The position numbers were made by a program, and so were the translations under genes. The notes beneath the pieces are model-generated. The model worked only from the letters and a program-made list of their open reading frames with translations, was not told the origin of the DNA and made no database searches. From positions 620,001-684,000 of the forward strand of contig NZ_CP099993.1 of NCBI RefSeq assembly GCF_024138125.1: a stretch of 64,000 nucleotides of DNA, in the 5' to 3' direction. Shown in pieces: positions 63,140 through 64,000 of the stretch. The first letter of the stretch is position 1. Each line of letters begins with the position of its first letter. The stretch comes from Halorussus salilacus (GTDB taxonomy: Archaea > Halobacteriota > Halobacteria > Halobacteriales > Haladaptataceae).

Positions 63140-63814
63140 ATGTTCCGCGAGACCATCACTTCGGACGAGAACGGCCGACCCTCCCACGAGAATCGCCGCC
63201 GCTCGGCGTCCCGACGGGAACGCTCGGGTACGCCGTCCACCCGTCTGGGCGGACTGAAAGGGGCCGAGGTCTCTCGGAGCGACCACGTCGGCGTTCGAGC
63301 CCCCGGTTCCGACGGCCGTGACGATTCCGCGCGCGCCCAGACCAGCATCGACTTCGTGGTCGGGATGAGCGTCTTCCTGCTGACGGTGGCGTTCGTCGTC
63401 GCGTTCGTCCCGGACGTCTTCGAGCCCTTCACCGCGAGCGGCGAGGGAGACGCGCTGGCGGCCGACCGGACCGCCGCACTGCTCTCCGAGCACCTGCTGG
63501 TCGACCCGGCGACGCCGAACGCGCTGAACGCCACCTGCACCGTGGTGTTCTTCGATACCGACGCCACCGCCGACGAGGTCGAGGAGTGTCGGTTCGACGC
63601 CAACGCCGACGACCTCGAAACCGCGCTGGGCGTCTCGGCGACCACCTCGGTCAACGTCACCGTCGAGGAGGACGGAGCGGTCCACGAACTCGGCGGCGAG
63701 GGACTGGAACTGCGCGCGGGAGCGACCCCGCCCGAGTCAGAGAGCGCCACGACCGCCCGCAGGGTCGTCCTGCTCGACGGCGAGGAGCGCGACCTGTACG
63801 TGAGGGTGTGGTAG
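63140..63814 (+). CDS. Pilin-like accessory protein (DUF7287 type) with odd N-terminus
   Basis: A 224-residue protein. From about residue 68 it has the type III signal-like arrangement ARAQTSIDFVVGMSVFLLTV, one hydrophobic helix and then a soluble domain (NATCTVVFFD, EECRFDA, with one cysteine pair). This is the pattern of haloarchaeal DUF7287 proteins beside pilB-pilC genes. The first 65 residues are basic, poor in order and partly coded by the repeated 16-base motif at 63251-63266, so they may be a non-native extension. The true start could be further inside, but no better ATG precedes the helix. Confidence 0.75.
   Translation: MFRETITSDENGRPSHENRRRSASRRERSGTPSTRLGGLKGAEVSRSDHVGVRAPGSDGRDDSARAQTSIDFVVGMSVFLLTVAFVVAFVPDVFEPFTASGEGDALAADRTAALLSEHLLVDPATPNALNATCTVVFFDTDATADEVEECRFDANADDLETALGVSATTSVNVTVEEDGAVHELGGEGLELRAGATPPESESATTARRVVLLDGEERDLYVRVW
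63251..63266 (+). repeat. Third copy of the GGACTGAAAGGGGCCG motif
   Basis: The exact 16-base word also found at 33937-33952 (minus) and 38110-38125. Here it falls inside the open frame of the DUF7287-type gene and encodes GGLKGAE. The rest of the palindromic element is not recognisable. Confidence 0.8.
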
Positions 63815-63815
63815 C

Positions 63816-64000
63816 GTGGCCGAGAGCGACGCTCCGCGCGGGCCGGGACGCGCCTCTTCGCGAGGGAAGGGACACACCTCCTCGCGCGGGAAGGGGCGCG
63901 CCTCCTCGCGCGGGAAGGGGCGCGCCTCCTCGCGCGGGCGGTCCCCCACCGGCGCTCGCGGGCAGGTCCACACCCTCGAAGCGTTCACCGCCGCGTTGCT
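63816..64000 (+). CDS. DUF7288-type pilus-associated protein (partial)
   Basis: It starts at a GTG one base after the preceding stop and runs off the window. The first 45 residues are basic and contain four copies of an eight-residue repeat (GRASSRGK). Then ARGQVHTLEAFTAALL begins, the conserved hydrophobic start of DUF7288 proteins that follow DUF7287 genes in haloarchaeal pilus clusters. The repeated part is not typical of the family. Confidence 0.7.
   Translation, partial: MAESDAPRGPGRASSRGKGHTSSRGKGRASSRGKGRASSRGRSPTGARGQVHTLEAFTAAL
63846..63941 (+). repeat. 24-base tandem repeat, four copies, in frame
   Basis: Units at 63846, 63870, 63894 and 63918 read about GGGCGCGCCTCCTCGCGCGG plus GAAG; copies 3 and 4 are almost identical. 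The unit length keeps the frame, so copy number changes would only alter the length of a basic N-terminal tail. Confidence 0.85.

Overview
The window is chromosomal DNA of a halophilic archaeon (class Halobacteria). The signs are very high G+C, strongly acidic proteins, genes that begin about 27 bases downstream of a TATA box with little or no leader, Tat-type lipoprotein signals, and typical haloarchaeal families (HalOD1, bacterio-opsin-activator regulators, a NuoABCDHIJKLMN complex without EFG, Agl23). The species cannot be named from the sequence alone.

Layout. 1-2030: end of a CBS-domain protein and a DHH/RCK phosphoesterase (minus). 2497-12899: an eleven-gene nuo operon (minus), the membrane and hydrogenase-like core of respiratory complex I. 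13158-14478: a small low-GC island with a halocin C8-like microhalocin precursor and a 58-residue membrane peptide. It is bounded by a duplicated 3' end of purE. 14440-16205: purE and purK. 16299-20820: Agl23-like membrane protein, ribH, an aminotransferase, a small membrane protein and a methyltransferase. 21071-30770: a nucleoside uptake and salvage block made of a nucleoside phosphorylase, cytidine deaminase, two permeases, a double ATPase, two paralogous BMP-family binding proteins and a phosphohexomutase-family enzyme. 31017-33768: aldo/keto reductase and small conserved haloarchaeal genes.

34138-38045: first archaeal pilus/secretion pair (PilB-type ATPase and PilC-type membrane platform). 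38110-39687: a palindromic repeat element, then an IS1341-type element carrying a lone TnpB and its right-end omega RNA. 39759-41747: Trm9-like methyltransferase, tRNA-Gly(TCC), a tiny gene and a lower-GC six-helix membrane protein. 41881-46331: zinc-finger protein, a 1,097-residue PAS/GAF/HTH regulator, HalOD1 and a zinc-ribbon protein. 46450-48822: large DUF2298 membrane protein. 49017-49410: initiator tRNA-Met followed by partial copies of its own 3' end. 49476-50171: DJ-1/PfpI protein. 50391-56920: a complete oligopeptide-type ABC importer. 57154-64000: second pilus/secretion cluster, with a 1,319-residue ATPase carrying three copies of an N-terminal module, its PilC partner and two pilin-like accessory genes, the last cut by the window edge.

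The most unusual points are the halocin cassette with a purE 3' duplication on its far side, the triplicated module in the second ATPase, long perfect palindromes inside the disordered linkers of pilus genes, a 16-base motif GGACTGAAAGGGGCCG found three times beside pilus genes, and the decayed array of initiator-tRNA 3' ends. No CRISPR array, rRNA gene or replication origin was recognised.
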